Source: Burkholderiaceae bacterium
GTDB taxonomy: Bacteria > Pseudomonadota > Gammaproteobacteria > Burkholderiales > Burkholderiaceae
Reading direction: 5' to 3'
DNA length: 51,416 nucleotides
Assembly: GCA_947374315.1 (NCBI GenBank)
Contig: CANCBK010000006.1
Location: forward strand, 1-51,416
A program made the translations under genes and the position numbers. Under the pieces are notes generated by a model. The model did not search any database, had not been told where the DNA came from, and saw nothing but the letters and a program-made list of their open reading frames with translations. Of this stretch, positions 44,165 through 51,416 are shown piece by piece. Each line of letters opens with the position of its first letter. The first letter of the stretch is position 1.

Positions 44165-46624
44165 CTAGCGCAGACGAGCTGCGCAATTTTTCTCAAGCGA
44201 CGCTAATAAAGCCGTCATCACCGCTTCAATTTGCACATCCTGCAATGTTTCTTGCGGGTTCAATAAAGTCACTCGGAATGCCAAGCTCTTCTCATCATCA
44301 GCCATGCTGCTAGAACCGGCCTTAGGCTTGAATTCATCAAAGAGCTCAATAGCCCTAACAAAGCCTTGCTTGCTTGCCTTCATCACGTCCAACAAAGCCT
44401 GTGCCGAGACTACCTGCTTAACCACAACCGCCAAATCACGTTGCACCGCAGGAAACTTACTCAGCTCTTCCGGTTGCGGAATATCAAGATTGCGAATAGC
44501 CTCTAAATCCATTTCAAATAGGACTGGAGCCTGAGGCAATTCATAGGCTTGCTGCAAACCGGGATGCAATTCGCCGACCCAACCAATGTTTAACTTACCA
44601 GATTGAGTCAACAACTGAATGCGTGCGCTACGGCCTGGATGTAATGCGGGATGTGCGGCAGCCTCAGTCGTAAAATGCAAAGGATCAAGCACACGCTCAA
44701 GATCGCCTTTCACATCAAAGAAATCAACCGCGCGATTGGTGCTTGCCCACTGCTCAGGCACAAAAGAGCCATAAGCCAATCCACCAATATGCTGAGGTTG
44801 ATAGAAGCCCGCTACCTTGCCAGCCTCTTCTTGAACACTTGCATCACGCCTAAAGACTCGACCAGCTTCAAATAAACGCACGCGGCTAGCGCTGCGATTT
44901 AGGTTGGCCTTAAGATTGGCTAATAAGCCGCCCCAGAGATTGCTTCGCATCACGCCGTACTGGCTAGCAATGGGATTGACCACTGCGATGATATCTTTTT
45001 CGCTTGCGCCAGCTAAACGCTGTTCACTTTCTAAATCCGTAAATCCAAAGTTCACCGCCTCTTGATAGCCCTGGAGAGCGAAACGTTGGCGCAATAAATG
45101 CACTCCGCGCTTTGCCTCTGCCCTGGCGCTCATCTTTAATGGGGCAACAGGTGGTACGTCAGGAATATTTTCGAAGCCATACATGCGCGCAACTTCTTCA
45201 ATCAAATCTTCTTCAATTTCAATGTCAAAGCGATAGCTTGGCGGCGTCACTACAAATACATCATTAGCTTCTTGCTTAAATTCAAAACCAAGGCGCTTAA
45301 ATACATCAGCAACAATGCCCACTGTCAGCGGGATGCCAATGACTTTCATGGCGCGAGACAAACGCATACTCACAGAATTACGCTCTGGGACAGCTAAGAT
45401 TTGATCGTCAACTGGACCTACTTGGCCACCACATACATCAACAATCAGCGAGCTTAAATACTCTAAGCAGTTCGCAGTATTTTGCGGGTCAACACCACGC
45501 TCAAAACGATGCGCAGCATCAGTGCTGAAATTAAAGCGACGGGCACGACCCTGAATTGCTGAGGGCTGCCAATAAGCCGCCTCAACATAAATATTTTTTG
45601 TAGCGTCACTAACAGCACAATGATTGCCACCCATGATTCCCGCTAAAGCAACGGGACCTGTTTGATCGGCCACTACGCCTACTGGCAATACTTTTCCGGA
45701 CTGATCTACCATCACCGGAGTCACTATTTGACCATTCAATAACTCAATGCTTTCGTCCGGCTTTGCCCAGCGCACTGATAGATCACCAGTCAACTTGTCG
45801 ATATCAAATACGTGTGTAGGCTGACCCATTTCCAGCATGACATAGTTGGATAGATCCACTAAAGCAGAAATACTTCTTTGGCCAGCGCGCGCTAAACGTT
45901 GAACGATCCAATCAGGAGTTTTCGCCTGGGGATTGACGCCACGAATAACACGACCTGCAAAGCGACCACAGAGATCTATATTTTCGACTGTAACTTTTAG
46001 ATTCTCTTGAATGGCCACATTCGGAGCGGTCCACTGAGGCGCGCACAAAGTAGAGCCAGTGATAGCTGACACTTCACGAGCTATGCCCATCAGTGAAAGG
46101 CAGTCAGCTTTGTTCGGCGTCAATTTAATTACAAAGATCTGGTCATCCAGATCCAAGTACTTGCGAATATCCTTGCCAACCGGCGCATCCGCAGGCAATT
46201 CAAGAATACCTTCATGATCGTCACCGAGACCGAGCTCGCGGCCAGAACACAACATACCTTGGCTTTCTACACCACGCAACTTGCCTACTTTAATTTGAAA
46301 TGGCTTGCCACCCGCCTCTGCCGGTGGCAACAATGCGCCAACCATGGCGCAAGGAATTTTGATGCCAGCACGCGCATTCGGTGCACCACAAACAATTTGT
46401 AATACTTCGCCAGTGCCTGCGTCGACTTTACAAACACGCAAGCGGTCTGCATCAGGGTGCTGCTCGGCCGTAAGAATTTGCGCGATCACAATCTTAGTAA
46501 ATGCAGGCGCTACTGAATGTTGCTCTTCAACCTCAAGACCCGCCATAGTCATTGCATGACCTAAAGCATTGCTATCAAGCGAAGGGTTTACATATTGGCG
46601 AAGCCAAGATTCAGAAAATTGCAT
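44165..46624 (-). CDS. pheT: Phenylalanyl-tRNA synthetase, beta subunit
   Basis: Partners PheS in the alpha2beta2 class II synthetase. 819 residues, of normal length. MQFSESWLRQYVNPSLDSNALGHAMTMAGLEVE opens it; the tRNA-binding domain follows (IVIAQILTAEQHPDADRLRVCKVDAG, GAPNARAGIKIPCAMVGA). The B3/B4 editing region contains DCLSLMGIAREVSAITG, and DLIEEVARMYGFENIPDVPP marks B5. The C-terminal anticodon-binding fold ends FPAVQRDLAVVV...LNPQETLQDVQIEAVM. It lies 31 bp from pheS. Confidence 0.97.
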   Translation of the reverse strand: MQFSESWLRQYVNPSLDSNALGHAMTMAGLEVEEQHSVAPAFTKIVIAQILTAEQHPDADRLRVCKVDAGTGEVLQIVCGAPNARAGIKIPCAMVGALLPPAEAGGKPFQIKVGKLRGVESQGMLCSGRELGLGDDHEGILELPADAPVGKDIRKYLDLDDQIFVIKLTPNKADCLSLMGIAREVSAITGSTLCAPQWTAPNVAIQENLKVTVENIDLCGRFAGRVIRGVNPQAKTPDWIVQRLARAGQRSISALVDLSNYVMLEMGQPTHVFDIDKLTGDLSVRWAKPDESIELLNGQIVTPVMVDQSGKVLPVGVVADQTGPVALAGIMGGNHCAVSDATKNIYVEAAYWQPSAIQGRARRFNFSTDAAHRFERGVDPQNTANCLEYLSSLIVDVCGGQVGPVDDQILAVPERNSVSMRLSRAMKVIGIPLTVGIVADVFKRLGFEFKQEANDVFVVTPPSYRFDIEIEEDLIEEVARMYGFENIPDVPPVAPLKMSARAEAKRGVHLLRQRFALQGYQEAVNFGFTDLESEQRLAGASEKDIIAVVNPIASQYGVMRSNLWGGLLANLKANLNRSASRVRLFEAGRVFRRDASVQEEAGKVAGFYQPQHIGGLAYGSFVPEQWASTNRAVDFFDVKGDLERVLDPLHFTTEAAAHPALHPGRSARIQLLTQSGKLNIGWVGELHPGLQQAYELPQAPVLFEMDLEAIRNLDIPQPEELSKFPAVQRDLAVVVKQVVSAQALLDVMKASKQGFVRAIELFDEFKPKAGSSSMADDEKSLAFRVTLLNPQETLQDVQIEAVMTALLASLEKNCAARLR

Positions 46625-46655
46625 ATGCGCTATCTACTATTAAGAGGTTAGCTAA

Positions 46656-47702
46656 TTAAGCTGGAAATTGCGCTAAGAAACGGAGATCGTTCTCAAAGAA
46701 AAGACGTAAATCATCAACGCCATAACGCAACATCGTCAAACGCTCTAAGCCAGAGCCAAAAGCAAAGCCGGTATAGCGTTCAGGATCAATACCCATGTTG
46801 CGCAATACGTTTGGATGCACCTGCCCTGCCCCTGAAATTTCCAACCAACGGCCGGCTAGCTTGCCGCCAGCAAAGGCCATATCAATTTCAGCTGAAGGCT
46901 CAGTGAATGGAAAATAAGATGGTCTGAAACGAACCTGTAATTCATTCGTTTCAAAAAAGGTTCTTAAGAAATCCGTGTACACGCCCTTCAAATCAGCGAA
47001 GGAAACACTTTCTGCAATCCACAAGCCTTCGACTTGATGAAACATCGGTGAATGCGTCGCATCACTATCCACGCGGTACGTTCTACCCGGCGCAATGACT
47101 TTGATTGGAGGCATCACATCAGCGTGAGCATATTTCTTTACATGCTCGCTGGCATAGCGAACCTGAATGGGGCTGGTATGCGTGCGCAATAGCAAAGGTT
47201 TCCCGTCGGAGTCTTTGCCATCAATATAAAAAGTATCCTGCATCGAACGAGCGGGATGATTTTCAGGACTATTTAAGGCTGTGAAATTAAACCAATCAGT
47301 TTCAATTTCAGGGCCGTCAGCCACGTCAAAACCGATCGAGCGGAAGATCTCTTCAACGCGTTCCCAGGTGCGCATCACAGGATGCAAGCTGCCTACTGCT
47401 TGACCACGGCCAGGCAATGAAACATCAATCGATTCCGCCGCAAGTCGTTGCAGCAATACCGCATCTGCCAAAGCTTGGCGACGCTCTTGTAATGCGACTT
47501 CTACTTGAGTTTTAACTTGATTAATTTGGGCGCCAGCACTCTTGCGCTCGTCAGGCGACATTCCACCAAGCGCTTTTAAACGCTCAGTGAGAACACCTGA
47601 TTTACCGAGATACTTGGCTTTCGCGTCCTCCAGAGCTGCCGCATCGGCAGCTCCGAGGAAATCACGTTTAGCATCCTCGACAATGTGGTCGAGAGAAACC
47701 AT
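46656..47702 (-). CDS. pheS: Phenylalanyl-tRNA synthetase, alpha subunit
   Basis: Catalytic subunit; 348 residues. An N-terminal coiled-coil arm for tRNA contact ([34 protein letters not shown]) precedes the class II domain with motif 1 [37 protein letters not shown], motif 2 [22 protein letters not shown] and motif 3 [35 protein letters not shown]. All look intact. It is followed by pheT and preceded by rplT (26 bp). Confidence 0.97.
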   Translation of the reverse strand: MVSLDHIVEDAKRDFLGAADAAALEDAKAKYLGKSGVLTERLKALGGMSPDERKSAGAQINQVKTQVEVALQERRQALADAVLLQRLAAESIDVSLPGRGQAVGSLHPVMRTWERVEEIFRSIGFDVADGPEIETDWFNFTALNSPENHPARSMQDTFYIDGKDSDGKPLLLRTHTSPIQVRYASEHVKKYAHADVMPPIKVIAPGRTYRVDSDATHSPMFHQVEGLWIAESVSFADLKGVYTDFLRTFFETNELQVRFRPSYFPFTEPSAEIDMAFAGGKLAGRWLEISGAGQVHPNVLRNMGIDPERYTGFAFGSGLERLTMLRYGVDDLRLFFENDLRFLAQFPA

Positions 47703-47728
47703 TGCAGCTTAGTTCTATTAACTAAGAA

Positions 47729-48094
47729 TTAAGCTGCAGCGTTTACTACGGATTTGATCCGAGTAACCAAAGCGGCAAAAGCTGCTTTGTCTCTGATGGC
47801 CATGTCGGAAAGCACTTTGCGATCAAGTTCGATCGAAGCCTTCTTCATGCCATTCATGAATACGCTATATGTCAATTGATGCTCACGAACTGCCGCATTG
47901 ATACGAGCAATCCACAAAGCGCGGAATACACGTTTCTTGTTGCGACGGTCACGATATGCATATTGACCAGCACGCATAACTGCTTGCTTAGCAATACGGA
48001 ATACGTTTTTACGACGTCCACGATAGCCTGTTGCAGCATCGGTGATTTTCTTATGGCGGGCTCTTGCTGTAACCCCACGTTTGACTCTTGGCAT
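47729..48094 (-). CDS. rplT: Ribosomal protein bL20
   Basis: 121 residues, basic throughout: [70 protein letters not shown] is the conserved N-terminal RNA-binding tail of bL20, needed early in large-subunit assembly. In several bacteria L20 also represses its own operon by binding the leader. AGGAGAAAT precedes the ATG. It follows rpmI by 25 bp. Confidence 0.98.
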   Translation of the reverse strand: MPRVKRGVTARARHKKITDAATGYRGRRKNVFRIAKQAVMRAGQYAYRDRRNKKRVFRALWIARINAAVREHQLTYSVFMNGMKKASIELDRKVLSDMAIRDKAAFAALVTRIKSVVNAAA

Positions 48095-48119
48095 TTATTT
48101 CTCCTGATCTAGTCTGAGG

Positions 48120-48317
48120 TTAAGCGTATGGAAGCATAGAGCGAATTGACTTAACGTCAGCTTTCGCAACTTCGGTAGTGCCACGTAAGTGACGCTTGCT
48201 CTTAGTGGTTTTCTTGGTGAGGATGTGGCGTTTGAAAGCCTGACCCCGTTTAATCGTTCCGCCTGCGCGAACCGTGAAGCGCTTTTTGGCGCTACTCTTG
48301 CTCTTCATCTTGGGCAT
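48120..48317 (-). CDS. rpmI: Ribosomal protein bL35
   Basis: 65 residues from the ATG at 48317 ([16 protein letters not shown]), as in all bL35 proteins; an in-frame ATG upstream would add nine residues not seen in the family. The sequence [37 protein letters not shown] is diagnostic. Its leader (48345-48456) contains several hairpins. It is the second gene of the infC-rpmI-rplT trio. Confidence 0.97.
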   Translation of the reverse strand: MPKMKSKSSAKKRFTVRAGGTIKRGQAFKRHILTKKTTKSKRHLRGTTEVAKADVKSIRSMLPYA

Positions 48318-48344
48318 AAAGCACCCCTTCTTCTGCATGTGCAA

Positions 48345-48456
48345 CTTAGGTGGTAACCGACGGTTACGCTTCCTGTACCTAGAAGCACTTCTGACAACCG
48401 GAGTCTTGCGACTCCTCCCTACTTAAACAATCAGCAAATCCCTATGAATCTACTGA
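48345..48456 (-). promoter_or_regulatory. Structured leader between infC and rpmI
   Basis: Three tight hairpins lie in this gap: GGAGTC/GACTCC at 48400-48415 with a GCAA tetraloop on the transcribed strand, AGAAG/CTTCT at 48381-48392, and GTAACC/GGTTAC at 48353-48367. In E. coli and Bacillus, L20 or processing events regulate rpmI-rplT from this interval. Whether L20 binds here is not known. Confidence 0.5.
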
Positions 48457-48981
48457 TTACTTAGCCTTGCGAATGGGGGCCAATACCATCACCATCTGGC
48501 GACCCTCCATTTTTGGAAACTGCTCAACTTGACCATATTCAATCAAATCCGACTTCAAGCGCTCCAACATCCTGACTCCGATTTCTTGGTGGGCCATTTC
48601 ACGACCCCGAAACCGCAGCGTAATCTTTGTCTTATCGCCATCTTCCAAAAAACGGACTAGATTGCGTAGCTTCACACCGTAGTCACCATCATCAGTGCCG
48701 GGACGGAATTTCACTTCCTTCACCTGAATCACCTTTTGCTTGAGCTTAGCTTCATGCAAACGTTTGGCTTCTTGGTATTTGAATTTGCCGAAGTCCATGA
48801 TGCGAACTACAGGCGGCACAGCAGTCGGAGCAATTTCAACCAAATCGGTCTCTTTCTCTTCCGCTAAAGCCAAGGCTTCACTCAATGTAACTACACCGAT
48901 GGGTTCCCCATCCAGTCCAATCAGACGCACTTCAGGAGCGGTAATCTCCCGGTTTATGCGCTGCGATTTATCAGTAGCGAT
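48457..48981 (-). CDS. infC: Translation initiation factor IF-3, likely AUC start
   Basis: IF-3 binds the 30S subunit and checks the start codon. The coding frame has no ATG or GTG upstream of GTG 48930, yet homology continues: [21 protein letters not shown] matches the IF-3 start. The best initiation site is ATC at 48981, with AAAGGA nine bases upstream. This gives 174 residues, the normal length (E. coli 180). [34 protein letters not shown] and [13 protein letters not shown] are IF-3 hallmarks. E. coli infC uses AUU for autoregulation, and this fits that rule. Confidence 0.9.
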   Translation of the reverse strand: MATDKSQRINREITAPEVRLIGLDGEPIGVVTLSEALALAEEKETDLVEIAPTAVPPVVRIMDFGKFKYQEAKRLHEAKLKQKVIQVKEVKFRPGTDDGDYGVKLRNLVRFLEDGDKTKITLRFRGREMAHQEIGVRMLERLKSDLIEYGQVEQFPKMEGRQMVMVLAPIRKAK

Positions 48982-49023
48982 CTTCTTAATTCCTTTAAAA
49001 AAATAATCAAAACCATTCCACCC

Positions 49024-50946
49024 CTAGCTAAGCTCGGGTCCGACTTTCTGGGAAATATCCTGCTGGAGTCGGGCAACGAAGGTATCAAGAGGCATTACAC
49101 CTAAATCCACTCCGCCACGGGCACGAACGGCCACCGAATTACTTTCAGCCTCTTTATCACCAATAACTAGCAAAAATGGGATCTTCTGTAATGCGTGCTC
49201 GCGTATTTTATATGTAATTTTCTCATTTCGCAAATCAGATTCAACCCTAAACCCTTGTTTTTTCAGAGTTTGCTGTACTTGTTGCGCGTATGCAGCAGAA
49301 TTTCCTGAAATATTAAGGACTATTGCCTGGGTCGGCGCAAGCCAAACCGGCATGTTTCCAGCGTGATTTTCGATCAAAATACCAATAAAACGCTCTAAAG
49401 AACCCACAATTGCCCTATGTAGCATGACTGGAGCCTTGCGGGTATTTTCCTCGGTGACGTATTCAGCGCCTAAACGGGCTGGCATCGAGAAATCCACCTG
49501 AATGGTGCCGCACTGCCAAGTACGCCCAATGGAGTCCTTGAGGTGATATTCGATCTTGGGACCATAAAAAGCACCCTCACCTGGCAATTCTTCCCATTCT
49601 TGGCCAGATGCTGTCAAGGCACCACGTAAAGCAGCTTCTGCCTTATCCCATATCGCATCATCACCAACACGCTTAGCCGGACGTAAAGCTAGCTTTACAG
49701 CAACCTCAGTAAAACCAAAATCTTGGTACACCTCACGCACTGCCTTATCAAATGCAGCCACTTCCGGCTGAATCTGATCTTCTGTACAGAAAATGTGACC
49801 ATCATCCTGTGTGAAGCCCCGCACACGCATCAACCCATGTAATGCGCCCGATGGCTCATTGCGGTGGCACTGCCCGAACTCACCATAACGCAATGGCAAC
49901 TCGCGATAGCTATGCAATCCGGAATTAAAGATTTGGACATGGCCTGGGCAGTTCATCGGCTTTAATGCATAAGCACGATTCTCCGACTCAGTCGTAAACA
50001 TATTTTCTTTGTAGTTATCCCAGTGTCCAGACTTTTCCCACAATCCACGATCCAGGATTTGTGGAGCCTTCACCTCTTGATAGCCTTCACGCTGATAAAC
50101 GCGACGCATATACTGCTCAACCTCTTGCCAAATCGACCAGCCTTTGGGATGCCAGAATATTAAGCCGGGAGCTTCGGGTTGAAAATGAAATAAATCAAGC
50201 AATTTACCAAGGCGACGGTGATCACGCTTCTCAGCCTCTTCCAACATATGCAAGTGCGTATCTTGATCTTCTTTTTTCAACCAAGCAGTGCCGTAGATAC
50301 GCTGCAACATCTCATTCTTGCTATCGCCTCGCCAGTAGGCACCAGCAACGCTTAAGAGCTTAAAGACCTTGAGCTTACCGGTAGACGGCACATGAGGACC
50401 ACGACATAAATCGGTGAACTTGCCCTCGGCATACAAAGAAACATCTTCGCCCTGAGGAATGCTGGCAATCAACTCGGCTTTGTAATTCTCGCCCTGGCTT
50501 TTGAAGAAAGTAATCGCATCATCGCGTGGCATCACAGTGCGAATCACTGGCTCATCCTTCTTGGCGAGCTCAGTCATTTTCTTTTCAAGCGCAACTAAAT
50601 CTTCAGGAGTAAACGGGCGATGAAATGAAAAGTCGTAATAGAAACCATTTTCAATCACAGGGCCAATAGTGACTTGCGCTTCCGGAAACAATTCTTTAAC
50701 AGCATAAGCTAACAAGTGGGCAGTGGAGTGACGAACAATTTCTAGTGCCTCAGGGCTTTTATCGGTGATGATGGCTAGTTGAGCGTCTTTATCGATCACA
50801 TAGCTAGCATCTACCATCTTGCCGTCCACAATGCCACCTAGCGCAGCTTTGGCAAGACCGCTACCAATACTTTGAGCAACATCAAGAATGCGAACGGGAG
50901 CATCAAATTCTCGTTTTGATCCATCCGGCAGGGTAACTACAAGCAT
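49024..50946 (-). CDS. thrS: Threonyl-tRNA synthetase
   Basis: Class II synthetase, 640 residues. N-terminal TGS domain ([25 protein letters not shown]), editing domain with [34 protein letters not shown], catalytic domain with [45 protein letters not shown] and [26 protein letters not shown], and anticodon domain [19 protein letters not shown]. The zinc ligands Cys-His-His are in place. It heads the thrS-infC-rpmI-rplT-pheS-pheT-ihfA-merR cluster. GGAG precedes the ATG. Confidence 0.98.
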   Translation of the reverse strand: MLVVTLPDGSKREFDAPVRILDVAQSIGSGLAKAALGGIVDGKMVDASYVIDKDAQLAIITDKSPEALEIVRHSTAHLLAYAVKELFPEAQVTIGPVIENGFYYDFSFHRPFTPEDLVALEKKMTELAKKDEPVIRTVMPRDDAITFFKSQGENYKAELIASIPQGEDVSLYAEGKFTDLCRGPHVPSTGKLKVFKLLSVAGAYWRGDSKNEMLQRIYGTAWLKKEDQDTHLHMLEEAEKRDHRRLGKLLDLFHFQPEAPGLIFWHPKGWSIWQEVEQYMRRVYQREGYQEVKAPQILDRGLWEKSGHWDNYKENMFTTESENRAYALKPMNCPGHVQIFNSGLHSYRELPLRYGEFGQCHRNEPSGALHGLMRVRGFTQDDGHIFCTEDQIQPEVAAFDKAVREVYQDFGFTEVAVKLALRPAKRVGDDAIWDKAEAALRGALTASGQEWEELPGEGAFYGPKIEYHLKDSIGRTWQCGTIQVDFSMPARLGAEYVTEENTRKAPVMLHRAIVGSLERFIGILIENHAGNMPVWLAPTQAIVLNISGNSAAYAQQVQQTLKKQGFRVESDLRNEKITYKIREHALQKIPFLLVIGDKEAESNSVAVRARGGVDLGVMPLDTFVARLQQDISQKVGPELS

Positions 50947-51003
50947 GACCGCTCCATCTTATTAAGATTCAGCCCATTGACTGATTTACTGCATAACATC
51001 CAC

Positions 51004-51040
51004 CAAAAAGAAAGCGCGGTAGCTTTTGGGCAACCGCGCA
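51004..51040 (-). terminator. Terminator after tRNA-Val
   Basis: GCGCGGT (51014-51020) pairs with ACCGCGC (51033-51039). On the minus strand the stem is followed by TTTCTTTTT. It lies 20 bases beyond the tRNA-Val 3' end and before thrS, so thrS needs its own promoter in 50947-51003. Confidence 0.8.
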
Positions 51041-51059
51041 CTTTTGGGTCTTTATTCGT

Positions 51060-51136
51060 TGGTAGGCTCGATTGGACTCGAACCAACGACCCCCACCATG
51101 TCAAGGTGGTGCTCTAACCAGCTGAGCTACGAGCCT
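51060..51136 (-). tRNA. tRNA-Val (anticodon GAC)
   Basis: 77 bases with CCA encoded. The acceptor AGGCTCG pairs with CGAGCCT, the discriminator is A, the D arm has AGCTCAGCTGGTTAGAGC, the anticodon loop is TTGACAT (GAC) in a CCACC/GGTGG stem, and the T arm has GGTTCGAGTCC. Confidence 0.97.
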
Positions 51137-51316
51137 ATAGTCAAGATTTTACCCTATTGACGCACTTACCCCGTGCAACGGTATTGCGTCCCGCCAAGCC
51201 AATCAATATATAGCTTTATTACAAGGCTCACACGCGCAACTTTGATAAAACAACCGATAGGATCGAAGAATTTTTTGGTTGCATTCAATCATTGTGAATA
51301 AGCTAAAAAATCTCCC

Positions 51317-51360
51317 GGGCCCAAATTGGGCCCATTTTGGGACAGTTTTGGGCCCATTCA
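51317..51360. repeat. Four 11-bp tandem repeats starting with GGG
   Basis: Units start at 51317, 51328, 51339 and 51350: GGGCCCAAATT, GGGCCCATTTT, GGGACAGTTTT and GGGCCCATTCA. The 11-bp period is close to one helical turn, so the GGGCCC cores face the same side of DNA. Such phased arrays are typical of binding sites. The stretch 51137-51416 holds no gene I can support. Confidence 0.75.
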
Positions 51361-51416
51361 AATATCTTCTTTGGTAATGCATGAACACCACCATAACAAT
51401 TCCTTCCCTCTAGATA

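Noticed and set aside
51203..51394. A 63-codon frame on the minus strand over the 11-bp repeats
   Set aside because: Its middle is simply the translated repeat array, and no ribosome-binding site or family resemblance was seen.

Overview
The window looks like a stretch of chromosome from a small-genome betaproteobacterium of the Burkholderiaceae, most likely Polynucleobacter or a close relative. This rests on gene order and protein character: thrS-infC-rpmI-rplT-pheS-pheT-ihfA-merR, odhA-odhB-lpd-zapE, lysC-tilS-accA, a 400-residue TrpS and an H-NS protein of the short betaproteobacterial type. It also rests on moderate G+C and tight packing, with several convergent genes sharing stop-codon bases. 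No rRNA operon, IS element or CRISPR array was seen.

Layout. 1-1.3 kb: the 5' part of thiD, tRNA-Asn and a nitroreductase. 1.3-9.0 kb: an accessory-looking block with three secreted paralogues that share an invariant 12-cysteine pattern, a TPR-linker-secretin lipoprotein, a DsbA/DsbG-like thiol oxidoreductase with a CPFC site, a secreted DUF1080-type protein and an unknown 194-residue protein. 9.2-16.9 kb: trhP (tRNA U34 hydroxylation), a membrane protein, a MetA-type outer-membrane channel, fadD, an adenine-salvage pair (MTA/SAH nucleosidase and apt, divergent), a yqjD-yqjE-yqjK-like operon, a zinc-ribbon Smr protein and a two-gene cassette of a tiny HTH protein plus a secreted protein. 17.0-29.5 kb: tRNA-Ser, lysC, tilS, accA, a DNA glycosylase, cysS, a TPR lipoprotein, ppiB, lpxH, suhB, trmJ, cysE, a SlyD-like isomerase and roxA. 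29.6-41.3 kb: an Ala/Pro-rich mini-lipoprotein, bamC, dapA, a methyltransferase, trpS, a PHP nuclease, zapE and the 2-oxoglutarate dehydrogenase genes. 41.6-51.4 kb: an excisionase-fold regulator, H-NS, a thioesterase, tRNA-Pro, the merR/ihfA/pheT/pheS/rplT/rpmI/infC/thrS translation cluster, tRNA-Val and a terminal stretch carrying four 11-bp tandem repeats.

Most of the window is housekeeping. The best candidate for an undescribed system is the 1.5-8.3 kb block: cysteine-rich exported proteins, an outer-membrane secretin without its usual ATPase or platform partners, and a periplasmic thiol-disulfide enzyme between them. My working idea, which is inference only, is that the oxidoreductase folds the 12-Cys proteins and the secretin exports or anchors them. 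Smaller points of interest are a likely AUC start codon for infC, phased repeats at 51.3 kb, an 8-bp triple repeat over a promoter at 16.85 kb, a 22-bp palindrome before the mini-lipoprotein, twin palindromes before odhA, and a possible three-way-junction RNA at 1.3 kb.
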